64,000 nucleotides of DNA from positions 136,904-200,903 of the forward strand of contig CAZUNO010000002.1 in NCBI GenBank assembly GCA_964621445.1, written 5' to 3'. Shown piece by piece: positions 32,162-41,124 of this stretch (the first letter of the stretch is position 1; every line of letters begins with the position of its first letter). Both the position numbers and the translations under genes were made by a program. Origin of the DNA: CAZUNO01 sp964621445 [NCBI: Candidatus Hadarchaeota archaeon]. Lineage in GTDB: Archaea > CAYQAE01 > CAYVLA01. The notes under the pieces are model-generated. The model did no database searches. It was not told the DNA's origin and was given only the letters and a program-made list of their open reading frames with translations.

Positions 32162-33412
32162 TTGATTAACTCAATTAATATCACCGGTAAATTGAATCAG
32201 TACCTGGATATCCTAGCCAGGATTTGCTTATTTCTCGTATGGATAGCACTGATGTCACCCGCTGTGAACTGTTTTGATGATTCTAACAGAGCAAAGGTCC
32301 TTTACATTGGTGACACCGGCTTTGAAACCTGGCGGGATATCGCCGGAGACCCCCTCTTGATCACCACAGCGGTCCCAGCAAGTGTGGGTCATTTTCCAAG
32401 TGATCAAATTGAAAGGTACATGAGGCAATACATTCCCAGGACTTACACAAGGTACTCATCTGATGTGGACCTGCTCATACTGAGTGATACAGACCGCCAG
32501 CTTTTCACCACGAAGCAACAAACCTGGTTCAAGAAGGGCGTTTTTGAGGAAGGCCAAGGATTAATCATGGCTGGAGGGCTTGAGGCCTTCGGAGGAGCCG
32601 GGTGGGGGAGTTCCTGGGAGGGTTCCTCAGTTGCTGATGTACTCCCCGTGAATCTTTTGACCGGTGAGGTATGGAATCTGCATCCATTCCATGCCAGACC
32701 AACCGAGGAATCGTCAAATCATCCCCTAATCACCTCCCTCCCCTGGAACACTATGCCCACTTTTGGCGGTATGAATAGGGTAACCACCAAGACATGGGCG
32801 GAGGTGCTTCTGAAGGCAGCTGGACCTGGAATTAGCTCCTCCGAGAATCTACCGGTTCTAGTCCATGGGGAAGTGGGGGAGGGTTCATCTCTGGCCCATA
32901 CACCTGACTGGAACCCTGGTTGGGGAGGCAGGGTTATGAGGGAATGGGAGTATTACCCAGATTATCTGATTAATATGGCATATCTGATGGTCGGTGTTTC
33001 CATACCGCAGAATCTGCAGTTATCACACCTGGTGAGAACCGAGTTGGCAAACCATATTCAGCGGATGAGCGTCACCCTGTCCTTTCTCGAGTTCGCCGAG
33101 GATTTTGGCGCCAACATACACCCCCTGGAAATGCGTCTATCAAAGGCAGCCCAAATGAAGGATGAGGCCGATGCTTTGTATATCGATCAGGATCTTGAGG
33201 CTGTTCTGGAAAAGATGAGGCAGGTCCGGGATCTGATGGATGATATAAACCAGCAGGCCATAGAACTCAAGGACAGGGCCCTTGTCTGGGTCTACGCCGT
33301 GGAGTGGCTGGCGGTCACCGGAACCTTCCTTGTGTGTGGGTTCATTCTGTGGACTTTGATGGTCCGTAAGAGATTCTATAAAAGAGTGGAGATGACCAAA
33401 TTACAGGGTTAA
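32162..33412 (+). CDS. paralogous GATase-like membrane-anchored protein, member 2
   Basis: The 416-residue protein starts at a TTG (32162). A signal/anchor spans about residues 15-37, followed by AKVLYIGDTG. YMRQYIPRTYTRY holds the R-x-Y-x-PR motif. The GATase-like core includes DLLILSDTDRQLF, MAGGLEAFGGAGWGSSWEGSS and a VADVLPV strand. FAEDFGANIHPL opens the helical segment, and the tail is WVYAVEWLAVTGTFLVCGF ending MVRKRFYKRVE. No Cys occupies the usual glutaminase position, so the fold may be used for binding only. It is convergent with member 3. Confidence 0.82.
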   Translation: MINSINITGKLNQYLDILARICLFLVWIALMSPAVNCFDDSNRAKVLYIGDTGFETWRDIAGDPLLITTAVPASVGHFPSDQIERYMRQYIPRTYTRYSSDVDLLILSDTDRQLFTTKQQTWFKKGVFEEGQGLIMAGGLEAFGGAGWGSSWEGSSVADVLPVNLLTGEVWNLHPFHARPTEESSNHPLITSLPWNTMPTFGGMNRVTTKTWAEVLLKAAGPGISSSENLPVLVHGEVGEGSSLAHTPDWNPGWGGRVMREWEYYPDYLINMAYLMVGVSIPQNLQLSHLVRTELANHIQRMSVTLSFLEFAEDFGANIHPLEMRLSKAAQMKDEADALYIDQDLEAVLEKMRQVRDLMDDINQQAIELKDRALVWVYAVEWLAVTGTFLVCGFILWTLMVRKRFYKRVEMTKLQG

Positions 33413-33468
33413 ACTAGCTTGTGTGAAAAGGTTTCCAATATAATATCCAATGACACGAAACAAGGACC

Positions 33469-34800
33469 TTAATCATCCCCAATCATGTGAGTGGTTTTGA
33501 CAGCATGGTATAATTTGCGGCGGATCATAACCGACCACAGAAAAACCCCCGCGATCATGGCCGTCCCGCTTATCACCAGCCACTCAATGAGATACACCCA
33601 AAAGAGGGCGCGTTGTTTGACTTCCATAGCTTTTACCTCTAGCTCGTCAAGCTTTTGGTGAACCTGGTCATATATCTCCAGTGCCTGTTCAAAATTCAAT
33701 TCAATATATGCGGGCATTGCACTCTGGGATAAATCCTCGACCTCATCCAGATCCTTGACCAGGTGAAGTGTATTTGCGCCGAAGGAATCACAGAATTCGA
33801 TTAGGCTCACGATTAACGACTTCCTATTCATTACATCGAACATGCTCTCCCTCAGGCGATGCGCGAGTTCGACATCCTGGGGTACCGGTCGACGATCCAT
33901 GTAGATCATGAGATTTGCTCCAAAATCCAGGGCATATTCCCAGGGATCAGCTCTCGTGCACATGCTGTGGGACTGACCGGGCTCTGAGCTGGGGCCTATT
34001 ATCTCCCCGCTCACGGCAAAGGTACGAGCGCCGCCGTCTAGTTCCCAGGTAACCATTGCCGGATGCTGGGAAAAGGAAACGCTCTCAATATAGGCCAGCA
34101 TTTGAGCCCCCGCCCTGAGCTTGACCAAGTTGTGGTGAAAATTACTCATGAAAGGCTGTTTTCGGTCCCAGGGAAGGCTACTCATGAAATCATTCTCTGG
34201 CTCATTGATCTTCATGAAGAGGCGGTACTTCGGTTTCATGATGTAGGTATTCTCTACACACTCCACCGGGAGTATGTCCCCCACGGCTGTACCGCCCCAT
34301 GAAGGACGGCCAAATGCACCCCCAAAACTTTCCCAACCCCCGAACATCACCAAACCCAACCCACCCCTTCTGGGCCCCCGCGCCAGCATCTCTATGTACT
34401 TATCACCCAAAGCCAAAGTATTGGCATTGGCCAGCACGATAACGTCAAAACGGGTATTAAGATCCTGGTAGGTGCGAGGCATATATAGACGGATGAATCG
34501 GTAGACATCGGTCTCGGCGTCCGCCCTCATTGCCGGTGCCGGACCAAATCCAGCCCAGTCCCTGAGCGTAGCCTGCACGAAGCTCATACGGAACAAGGGA
34601 TCTGATCTCATCCACCAAAAGGGGGCAGAACGAGCCAGACACCCGATGTATATTACCCCAATCCTTTCATCATTGGATGGGGCTGCCATGGCCATAGGTC
34701 CCAAGGCAAGGAGGGCTACCAAGATAATGAACCCAACATACATTCCCCGGATTGGATGGACCAGGCGGCTTTCCGACCCTTTTCCCCTATCTTGAATCAA
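33469..34800 (-). CDS. paralogous GATase-like membrane-anchored protein, member 3
   Basis: The 443-residue protein has an Ala/Leu-rich signal (MYVGFIILVALLALGPMAMA), then IGVIYIGCLARS. RFIRLYMPRTYQDL, GLVMFGGWESFGGAFGRPSW, VGDILPVECV and FCDSFGANTLHL follow in the order shared by the family. The tail is WVYLIEWLVISGTAMIAGV ending MIRRKLYHAVK. This copy has the longest core insertions. It is followed by member 4 on the same strand, with 131 bp between; both may be expressed together. Confidence 0.82.
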   Translation of the reverse strand: MIQDRGKGSESRLVHPIRGMYVGFIILVALLALGPMAMAAPSNDERIGVIYIGCLARSAPFWWMRSDPLFRMSFVQATLRDWAGFGPAPAMRADAETDVYRFIRLYMPRTYQDLNTRFDVIVLANANTLALGDKYIEMLARGPRRGGLGLVMFGGWESFGGAFGRPSWGGTAVGDILPVECVENTYIMKPKYRLFMKINEPENDFMSSLPWDRKQPFMSNFHHNLVKLRAGAQMLAYIESVSFSQHPAMVTWELDGGARTFAVSGEIIGPSSEPGQSHSMCTRADPWEYALDFGANLMIYMDRRPVPQDVELAHRLRESMFDVMNRKSLIVSLIEFCDSFGANTLHLVKDLDEVEDLSQSAMPAYIELNFEQALEIYDQVHQKLDELEVKAMEVKQRALFWVYLIEWLVISGTAMIAGVFLWSVMIRRKLYHAVKTTHMIGDD

Positions 34801-34931
34801 ATCTGATCCCCATTTACATTAACGGAATATTTCTCTAATGGAAAACTCGGGGATAGCGTATATATTTTGCGCGTAACATCTATCAAAGCGTCGGGTTATC
34901 GGAAAGCAGCAACTCACGAAAAATGGCCAGT

Positions 34932-36203
34932 CTATGATTTGAAGCTTGTAGTTTTCACTTCTTTATAGGCCGACCTTCTCACCATCAGCGTCCAGAGTAC
35001 CGCGCCGCTTAACATGCTGGTCCCAGAAACGGTAAACCACTCAATTACGTAAACCCAGAAAAGTGCCTCATCCTTGGCCTCCATGGCCTGGGTCGATGCC
35101 TTGTCAAGGCTTTCCAGCCCGTTCTCCACGGCGGCCAGTGCTTCCTCGTACTCTCCGTTAACGTAAAATCGGATTACCTTTTTCCTACTTTCTTCAGACT
35201 CCATCAGGGTATTCGATGCCTTCTGGGTGTTTGCACCGAACTTCTCTGCGAAATCGATAACTGAAATCGCATACCTCCTCACGGAGAAAAACCTTGTCAG
35301 ACTGGTTCGAAGTTCCATTACCAGGGACATGTCCTGGGGTATTTCAACTCTGGCTATCCAGTAAATCATATTGCTAACTATAATGGGAGCGAAATCGGAT
35401 CTATGGAAATCCTCTGGACCGTTCCCTCCCCAGTCATGTACAAAGGCCTCGCTCATACCCTCACCCATTTCGCTATAAACCAGCACCGGACTGTTTGCAG
35501 GATACCTGTCGGTTTTCCCGACCACCACAGAGCCCTGCCTCGCGGTCACCCTGTTTCGGCAGAACAGTGGGATGGTGTTCCAGGGAATGTTCTTCACCAG
35601 CGGATGGTCCTTATGCTCCTCGGGAACCACAAGATGGTACTTCTTGTCCAGAGTCCAGAAATCCCTGTGACAATCAACCGGGAGTATCTCTCCAATGGTG
35701 GTGCCCTGCCAGCTGGGATGATTTAGAGAACCTCCAAAGGACTGGGGACCACCTGCCATCAGGAAGCCAAGGCCGTATTCCAGAACACCCTTATTTACCC
35801 ACCGCTGGATTTTCTCCGGGAAAAACGGTTCTCTGGCATCCGTTATTATCACCACATCGTATCCTTCGGTAACTTGCCTTTCCACCCGGGGGAAGTAAAC
35901 CCTTAGTGTCCTGGCCGCCACGCTTATGGTCTGATATTCCCCGGTAAGAAACTCCACCGGGACCGGATTCAAATCTATCATGGGGTCTTCGGCCATTAAT
36001 GGGGTGACAAAGCCGGCCTCCATAAGTGCATCGCCCATGAACAGGACACGGATCATGCCCGTCTCCGGGTCGACCTTTGGCTCGACGCTCAAAGCTATGT
36101 TGAGAGCCAGAAGCATGACGAGGTAGGCCAACATGATCTTCATGATAGAGGTCAGGTAAGATGCTTCCCAAAATCTGGGTAGATTGATCCTATCATCGTT
36201 CAA
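34932..36203 (-). CDS. paralogous GATase-like membrane-anchored protein, member 4
   Basis: The 423-residue protein starts with the TTG at 36203, eight bases after GGAG. Signal helix about residues 18-38, then IRVLFMGDALME. RTLRVYFPRVERQ, GFLMAGGPQSFGGSLNHPSW, TIGEILPVDC, FAEKFGANTQ and WVYVIEWFTVSGTSMLSGA ending MVRRSAYKEVK are conserved in family order. A long charged helical segment lies between core and tail. It is the nearest upstream neighbour, on the same strand, of the sulfate-activation operon end at 36311. Confidence 0.82.
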   Translation of the reverse strand: MNDDRINLPRFWEASYLTSIMKIMLAYLVMLLALNIALSVEPKVDPETGMIRVLFMGDALMEAGFVTPLMAEDPMIDLNPVPVEFLTGEYQTISVAARTLRVYFPRVERQVTEGYDVVIITDAREPFFPEKIQRWVNKGVLEYGLGFLMAGGPQSFGGSLNHPSWQGTTIGEILPVDCHRDFWTLDKKYHLVVPEEHKDHPLVKNIPWNTIPLFCRNRVTARQGSVVVGKTDRYPANSPVLVYSEMGEGMSEAFVHDWGGNGPEDFHRSDFAPIIVSNMIYWIARVEIPQDMSLVMELRTSLTRFFSVRRYAISVIDFAEKFGANTQKASNTLMESEESRKKVIRFYVNGEYEEALAAVENGLESLDKASTQAMEAKDEALFWVYVIEWFTVSGTSMLSGAVLWTLMVRRSAYKEVKTTSFKS

Positions 36204-36310
36204 CTTAATCGCTCCTAGCCTGTAGGATTTCCCTGGTCATGGGTATTGATCAAGGTTTGTTAATTCTTCCTTTGATCCCTTACAATTTCCGGTTGGTTGA
36301 ATTCCCAATA

Positions 36311-36847
36311 TCAGATATATGATAGATCCTTTAGTTTCCCCATTATTGCCCTTGCACTATCCTCCGGGGTCTGCTTCTCCGTATCCACTACGATCTCTGG
36401 GTTTTCCGGTTCCTGGTACGGATCTTGAATTCCGGTCATGTCCTTGATCTCCCCCTTAAGTGCCTTTTCGTACAACCCCTTGGGGTCTCTCTGAATGCAG
36501 GTGTCAATTGTAGCCTTGGCAAAAACCTCTACGAAATTGCCGAGCTCCTCCCGGGCATAGCGCCTTATCTCCCGGTAAGGAGATATGAGACAAACTATGA
36601 CCGCGGCGCCGTGCTTTACCAAGAGTTTACTCATGTGTATGACTCTCTTGTTATGTAGAGAACGGTCCTCCTTGGAGAAACCTAGATCCGGGGAAAGCTT
36701 TTCCCTCACCCAATCCCCGTCAAAGACCTCAACTGCCAAATCCTCTCCCTCCAGCATCGGCGCCAGTTCATTGGCTATTGTCGTCTTTCCGGACCCCGGG
36801 AGCCCGGTGATCCAGATCACGAATCCTCTTCCATTACTCTCCTTCAT
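36311..36847 (-). CDS. cysC: adenylylsulfate (APS) kinase
   Basis: The 178-residue kinase has Walker A GLPGSGKTT, then VFDGDWVREKLSPDLGFSKEDRS, the APS-kinase DGD and FS/ED motifs. LISPYREIRRYARE, a variant of the CysC core, and DPKGLYEKALKGEIKDMTGIQDPYQEPENPEIVVDT follow, which is diagnostic. It phosphorylates APS at the 3' position to make PAPS. It overlaps the preceding AP-superfamily gene by 4 bp and ends the operon. No PAPS reductase is visible. Confidence 0.95.
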   Translation of the reverse strand: MKESNGRGFVIWITGLPGSGKTTIANELAPMLEGEDLAVEVFDGDWVREKLSPDLGFSKEDRSLHNKRVIHMSKLLVKHGAAVIVCLISPYREIRRYAREELGNFVEVFAKATIDTCIQRDPKGLYEKALKGEIKDMTGIQDPYQEPENPEIVVDTEKQTPEDSARAIMGKLKDLSYI

Positions 36848-38208
36848 AGAATCTTACCTCTAATATCTGCAGGCACTGGAAGTCCAAGGCATTCTAGAAC
36901 AGTTGGGGCCACATCAAGGATGTTGGCTGGTCGCCATTCGGGTTGGTGATGATCGTCTGATAGTATGTATACTCCTTCCTTGGCGTGAACCGCATCGTCC
37001 GGCCCGGTGTCATTTCTGCTCAGGTAAAAATCCGGATGGCCGACCGTTCCCGCCGATCGCCAGGCCAGTTCGTCGAGGTATACCATCATGTCTGGCGGAT
37101 CCCCCCTACATGGATTGAAATAACGTTCGGGGTAGATTACCTCGGTGTTCCAGCTCTCCCCATTTGGACCGTTTATGTCCCTGATCTCCCCGGCCAATTG
37201 ATCCCTGACTTCCTGGTACTTGTCCGGGTGTACCGTGCCTATTTCCTCCCTTCCTTTCACATTCAGGAATATCCTGGCGTAGTACCCTCCCCAACCCCAG
37301 GCCCTAGTCTTGCTCCAGTCTATCTCGGCTTTAGAGAAACGTCTAACCTCCTTCGGCTGCTTCATCGACAGGTATCCACTGGAGGCCAACCACTGGTTAA
37401 TGCAAAAGGCCCCCTTCATGGCCTGGGCACCATGATCCGATACTATCAATATGGATGTGTCATCTGGCAGTAATCTCTTGAGTCTACCAACCCAGTCATC
37501 GAGTAACGAGTAATACTCGGGGATCGCTTCCTGAAAGGGATTTCCCTCCTCGTACAGGTGGTGGGCGGGATCGAAAAATTTCCAAAATGCGTGATGAATT
37601 CGGTCAAGTCCTATCTCCACAAAGGTGAAGAGATCCCAGTCCTTTTCCTTCATGAGATGCTCTATCAGCCTGAACCTCTTCTCAGTCATGTCATGGAGGC
37701 CCTTCAACAGGGTCTTCCGATCATCCACCCTAAATTCCACATCGGTGACGTAATCCCCCACCAGATTTCTGATCTCCCGGGCCAGTTCCGGGGGATAGGT
37801 GTAACGTTTGGAGGTATCGGGGGTTATGAACCCGGAGACCAGCCAACCTTCCATGGGTCTAGGTGGATAGGTCGGTGGAACACCGACCACGCAGCTCTTG
37901 CCACCCGCTCTCCCAATACGATCCCAAAGTGTAGGTTGCTTGATGGATGCGGACGAAGCGATCCACATGTTTTGATAGGAGTTATTCTTCCGGTGCCTAA
38001 AACCGTAAAGACCGAGCTGTCCAGGGTCCTTTCCGGTCATCATGGACATCCAGGCCGGTATGGTTATGGGAGGATCAGAACTCCTAAGGGGCCCCCTTAC
38101 TCCATCCTCCGCCATTTCTGTGATATTGGGAATTCGTTCCTTCAGCTCGTCGAAAACCAGGTCGGGAGCTGCACAATCCAAGCCCATAATTACGAACTTG
38201 TCCTTCAC
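36844..38208 (-). CDS. alkaline-phosphatase-superfamily phosphodiesterase/phosphomutase-like protein
   Basis: The 454-residue protein has the AP-superfamily metal core. MGLDCAAPDLVFDELK supplies the first Asp, PPITIPAWMSMMTGKDP the nucleophile Thr region, and ILIVSDHGAQAM the Asp-His pair near 3/5 of the length. Family members are nucleotide pyrophosphatases, sulfatases or phosphodiesterases. It sits between the DHH and cysC genes with 4-bp overlaps. Within the operon, cleaving APS, PAPS or a sulfate/phosphate ester is the plausible role; specificity cannot be told from sequence alone. Confidence 0.88.
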   Translation of the reverse strand: MKDKFVIMGLDCAAPDLVFDELKERIPNITEMAEDGVRGPLRSSDPPITIPAWMSMMTGKDPGQLGLYGFRHRKNNSYQNMWIASSASIKQPTLWDRIGRAGGKSCVVGVPPTYPPRPMEGWLVSGFITPDTSKRYTYPPELAREIRNLVGDYVTDVEFRVDDRKTLLKGLHDMTEKRFRLIEHLMKEKDWDLFTFVEIGLDRIHHAFWKFFDPAHHLYEEGNPFQEAIPEYYSLLDDWVGRLKRLLPDDTSILIVSDHGAQAMKGAFCINQWLASSGYLSMKQPKEVRRFSKAEIDWSKTRAWGWGGYYARIFLNVKGREEIGTVHPDKYQEVRDQLAGEIRDINGPNGESWNTEVIYPERYFNPCRGDPPDMMVYLDELAWRSAGTVGHPDFYLSRNDTGPDDAVHAKEGVYILSDDHHQPEWRPANILDVAPTVLECLGLPVPADIRGKIL

Positions 38209-39227
38209 TGCGACCTCTCCTCCACGTATTGAATAGCAACATCCGTCATTTTTTCGACTTCTCCCTTGGGAAGTACCATGCCTACAACCTCGGGCTTGCC
38301 ACCTGCCGAATATCCTTTAAGACGAGCGGTTTTGATCAGGGGTATGAGATTAGGCGTATTTCCCGTCCTCCGCACATAGAGTCTTGCATTTTCATGGCCC
38401 ATGTTCCGGACAATGACCGCTATTTTTCGCCCCTTTTCCTGCAGGGCCTTTTTTCTGGCAATGATTGATGTTAGATGCATCTCGGTATCTATCGTCTTGA
38501 CCACGACTTGATTTCTATTCTCAACATCGGAACCGAGAATTCTATCTATTTCCGCACCCACTGCCTTCTTGTTTTCAACCCAGGAGTCTATGCGTAAGAG
38601 TTCTCTGGGATGTGAGAGGTTCTCGAGCAGTATTGATGGAGCCAACTCAACCGTTCTTTTTTCGTTCGCCATGTAGTTGGAATCGATCAGGTTAGTAACT
38701 TTGAATAGTTCCTGTATATCCAGGTCGTTCGAAAGCGTAATCTTCTCGACCCTTTTTTTCAATGGGTGGTTCAACAAGCGTTTCCCAAGATCTCCGCACA
38801 TACCAATGGCCGCTAATAGGTCAACTCGATCCACAAGCCAGGAGAGAAAAAGGGCATTTGACTCCGGAGGAGAACCCGGGAAATTATCGGGGTGTAGAAA
38901 CTTCACACCGCCAATCCCGCTTGGTGGATTGGAGTGGTGATCAATCCACACTAGCTGTGAGTCCAGTTGGTTATTCATCTCCCTCAGCTTTTCCCCCGAT
39001 ACTGCAAGATCCAGGCCTAAAACCAAGTCGGGATTTTTATCATCTATTCTCTTGAGCTCGTCTTCAAAATCGGTATAGTTCCCGATGGGAGGCGTTTGGT
39101 TGACGCAAACAGAACCCTCCATGGACATGATCATCGTCGCCGAAGCAATGCCATCCGCGTCCCAGTGGTGAAGGATTCCAATGGAATAGGAGCTTTCAAG
39201 TATATGGAAGAGATCTTCACTGGACAA
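38205..39227 (-). CDS. DHH/DHHA1 phosphoesterase (NrnA/RecJ-like)
   Basis: The 340-residue protein shows LHHWDADGIASATMI (motif I), LVLGLDLAV (II-like), and WIDHHSNPPSG, the DHH-type motif III. The C-terminal DHHA1 region ends YSAGGKPEVVG, where NrnA/RecJ have a Gly-Gly-His; here Lys replaces His. NrnA-type members degrade short RNA and hydrolyse pAp, the by-product of PAPS-dependent sulfotransferases. It overlaps sat by 11 bp and the AP-superfamily gene by 4 bp. pAp recycling is therefore a context-supported inference. Confidence 0.88.
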   Translation of the reverse strand: MSSEDLFHILESSYSIGILHHWDADGIASATMIMSMEGSVCVNQTPPIGNYTDFEDELKRIDDKNPDLVLGLDLAVSGEKLREMNNQLDSQLVWIDHHSNPPSGIGGVKFLHPDNFPGSPPESNALFLSWLVDRVDLLAAIGMCGDLGKRLLNHPLKKRVEKITLSNDLDIQELFKVTNLIDSNYMANEKRTVELAPSILLENLSHPRELLRIDSWVENKKAVGAEIDRILGSDVENRNQVVVKTIDTEMHLTSIIARKKALQEKGRKIAVIVRNMGHENARLYVRRTGNTPNLIPLIKTARLKGYSAGGKPEVVGMVLPKGEVEKMTDVAIQYVEERSQ

Positions 39228-40362
39228 AGGGATTCTCCCATTTCAATACTATATCCGCTATCTCGGGTCGCATTATCTCCGGAGGGGGCCTTTCATTTCG
39301 ATCCAGCATTTCCCGGATCCTGGTACCGCTGAAGTTGATGTGATCCTCCGGAGGGTGGGGGCAGGTCTTTTCATTTGCCACCCCTCTGCATCTCCTGCAG
39401 TGGAAAAATGACTTGAAGAATAATGGAGAAATTCCCAAGTCCGGGAACTCCTCAAAGATCTCCTGAGCTGCAAAGGGGGGGTAATAATTTCCAACCCCAG
39501 CGTGGTCCCTGCCCACGATAAAATGTGTGCATCCGTGGTTCTTCCTCATAATTGCGTGCAGTATGGCCTCCCGGGGACCGGCATACCTCATCTCAAACTG
39601 GAGTATGACCAGGACAGCTCTTTCCTTCAGATAATAATTCTCCATGAGGGCCTGGTAGGCCTCGATTATCAAGTCATCCTTGAAATCCCCTGACTTCTTC
39701 CTCCCTATTACGGGGTTTATCATCACCCCATCAGTAAAGCTTAGTGCCGTTTTTTGTAGGTACTCATGTCCCAGATGGGGCACGTTTCTGGTCTGGAAAC
39801 CGACAACGGTGCGCCAACCCTTTTCCCTGAATAGTATCCTGGTTTCAAGAGGCATCAGGTGCAGATTAGGGTATGAGCTGGGAGGTGGGTCCACTAGGGA
39901 TATGTCCCCTCCAATTAGAAAATCTCCGCGGGAAAAGGTCTTGGCAACTCCCGGATGTCTCGAGTCCTTGGTTCCAAATACCGCCTGAGCATGACGCTTC
40001 TTATCCAGGGGGAAAATCTCCTCAACATCCATTACCGCTATCAAATCTCCCTGGTTAGTCAAAGCCACGCGGTCCTGTTCATCAAGTTCTCTGGCCCTGC
40101 TTTCTTCCACATCGAGAATTATGGGGATGGTCCACGGAACATCATTTGAGAGCCTCATATGATCGAGGATATTCTCGTAATCCCGGGAACCCACAAAGCC
40201 GGTAAGAGGTGAAAATACACCCCTGGCGATATTCTGGCAATCCATGGCCAGCTCGTCATTGATGACTATGCTGGGAAGCTCCCGGGATTCCTCCTCCAGA
40301 CGATCTCTTTCTCTCCCCCTAGCTACCCTGTTGGTTAGAGACCCTCCATGGGGACGGATCAT
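39217..40362 (-). CDS. sat: sulfate adenylyltransferase (ATP sulfurylase)
   Basis: The 381-residue enzyme has the HxGH/QTRN nucleotide-binding pair in VVGFQTRNVPHLGHEYLQ, GRDHAGVGNYYPPFAAQEIF and the terminal FSGTRIREMLDRNERPPPE. All are diagnostic for the archaeal/bacterial single-polypeptide type. A zinc-like motif CRRCRGVANEKTCPHP precedes the last block, as in some thermophile enzymes. It makes APS from ATP and sulfate. The start ATG at 40362 lies 9 bp after the RHH gene stop. Confidence 0.95.
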   Translation of the reverse strand: MIRPHGGSLTNRVARGRERDRLEEESRELPSIVINDELAMDCQNIARGVFSPLTGFVGSRDYENILDHMRLSNDVPWTIPIILDVEESRARELDEQDRVALTNQGDLIAVMDVEEIFPLDKKRHAQAVFGTKDSRHPGVAKTFSRGDFLIGGDISLVDPPPSSYPNLHLMPLETRILFREKGWRTVVGFQTRNVPHLGHEYLQKTALSFTDGVMINPVIGRKKSGDFKDDLIIEAYQALMENYYLKERAVLVILQFEMRYAGPREAILHAIMRKNHGCTHFIVGRDHAGVGNYYPPFAAQEIFEEFPDLGISPLFFKSFFHCRRCRGVANEKTCPHPPEDHINFSGTRIREMLDRNERPPPEIMRPEIADIVLKWENPFVQ

Positions 40363-40371
40363 TTATCTTCC

Positions 40372-40599
40372 TCAGTCAATATATCCAAGCGCCCTTAGCC
40401 TTTCCTTTACCCTTTCCTCATCCTCTTCCGTGAAGGGGTCTTCTTCCTCCTGGACATCTTCGGCTATTACTTCGCGCAAGACGTAGGCCACATAGCTTGA
40501 TACAGAGGTGAAACCCGTGTCCTCAATTCGGTCCCTTATCTTTTCGAAAAGGGGCGTCGGAATGGACACAGTAGTGAACTTCTTTTTTTCCTCAGACAT
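40372..40599 (-). CDS. ribbon-helix-helix (CopG-like) regulator of the sulfate operon
   Basis: The 75-residue protein begins at the ATG at 40599 (MSEEKKKFTTVSIPTPLFEKI); the frame extends four more codons to 40611. A beta-strand, FTTVSIP, is followed by two helices (LFEKIRDRIEDTG; SVSSYVAYVLREVI), the RHH fold, and an acidic tail. It is the first gene of the sat operon. A perfect palindrome, ATCTCA-A-TGAGAT (40605-40617), lies immediately upstream, which suggests self-regulation. Confidence 0.85.
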   Translation of the reverse strand: MSEEKKKFTTVSIPTPLFEKIRDRIEDTGFTSVSSYVAYVLREVIAEDVQEEEDPFTEEDEERVKERLRALGYID

Positions 40600-40604
40600 G
40601 AACA

Positions 40605-40617
40605 ATCTCAATGAGAT
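40605..40617 (-). promoter_or_regulatory. palindromic operator candidate of the RHH/sat operon
   Basis: ATCTCA-A-TGAGAT is a perfect 6-1-6 palindrome ending six bases before the RHH start codon. It overlaps an AT-rich TATA-like stretch (AATTATATC, up to about 40623). RHH dimers bind short palindromes of this size. The assignment to the RHH protein is inferred. Confidence 0.5.
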
Positions 40618-40660
40618 ATAATTAGCCCATTTAAAAATCTTTATCGGGCCAAAAAATAAA

Positions 40661-40876
40661 TCATGTGCCCTGCACGGTATCTAATGGGGTTTTCTCCAAA
40701 GGCGCGGGGTGAATAAATAGAAGATTAAGCAAACCTGCACCGAGGATCACCAAGGCCCCCGTTAAACCGGTTCCCAGATGCCCGATATAGACCCCGGCTA
40801 CCATCAATAGCAATCCTGCTATCATGGGGGTCTCTATAGCATCAAGCCAATGATAATCCCTTTCTTCGTTCTCCAT
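40661..40876 (-). CDS. small two-helix membrane protein, unknown
   Basis: I prefer the ATG at 40876 (MENEERDYHWLDAIETPMIAG), giving 71 residues. The frame is open to 41017, but the added part is basic and unlike a protein start. Two hydrophobic helices (about 20-38 and 42-60) carry Gly-rich faces. No family recognised. It lies upstream of the RHH gene on the same strand but separated by about 60 bp. Confidence 0.5.
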   Translation of the reverse strand: MENEERDYHWLDAIETPMIAGLLLMVAGVYIGHLGTGLTGALVILGAGLLNLLFIHPAPLEKTPLDTVQGT

Positions 40877-41124
40877 AGAAATCAATGAAATTTGACTAAT
40901 TCTAGTATGACGCAATGAAATATAAATATTGCGGATCTTTAAAAGAAAAGGAACTTTCCATGAATAGACCTCTCGGCTGCCGGCCAAACACCCTATTCCA
41001 TATTCAATTATCCTCAATTTAGGTGTTTTAAAGGGATCGCGGATACCCTAATTCAGGACAACTGAATATTGAACGGCTAGAAACCCTTTCTTCTACGAAT
41101 ACTGGTCCTTTACTTCCCATTTTT

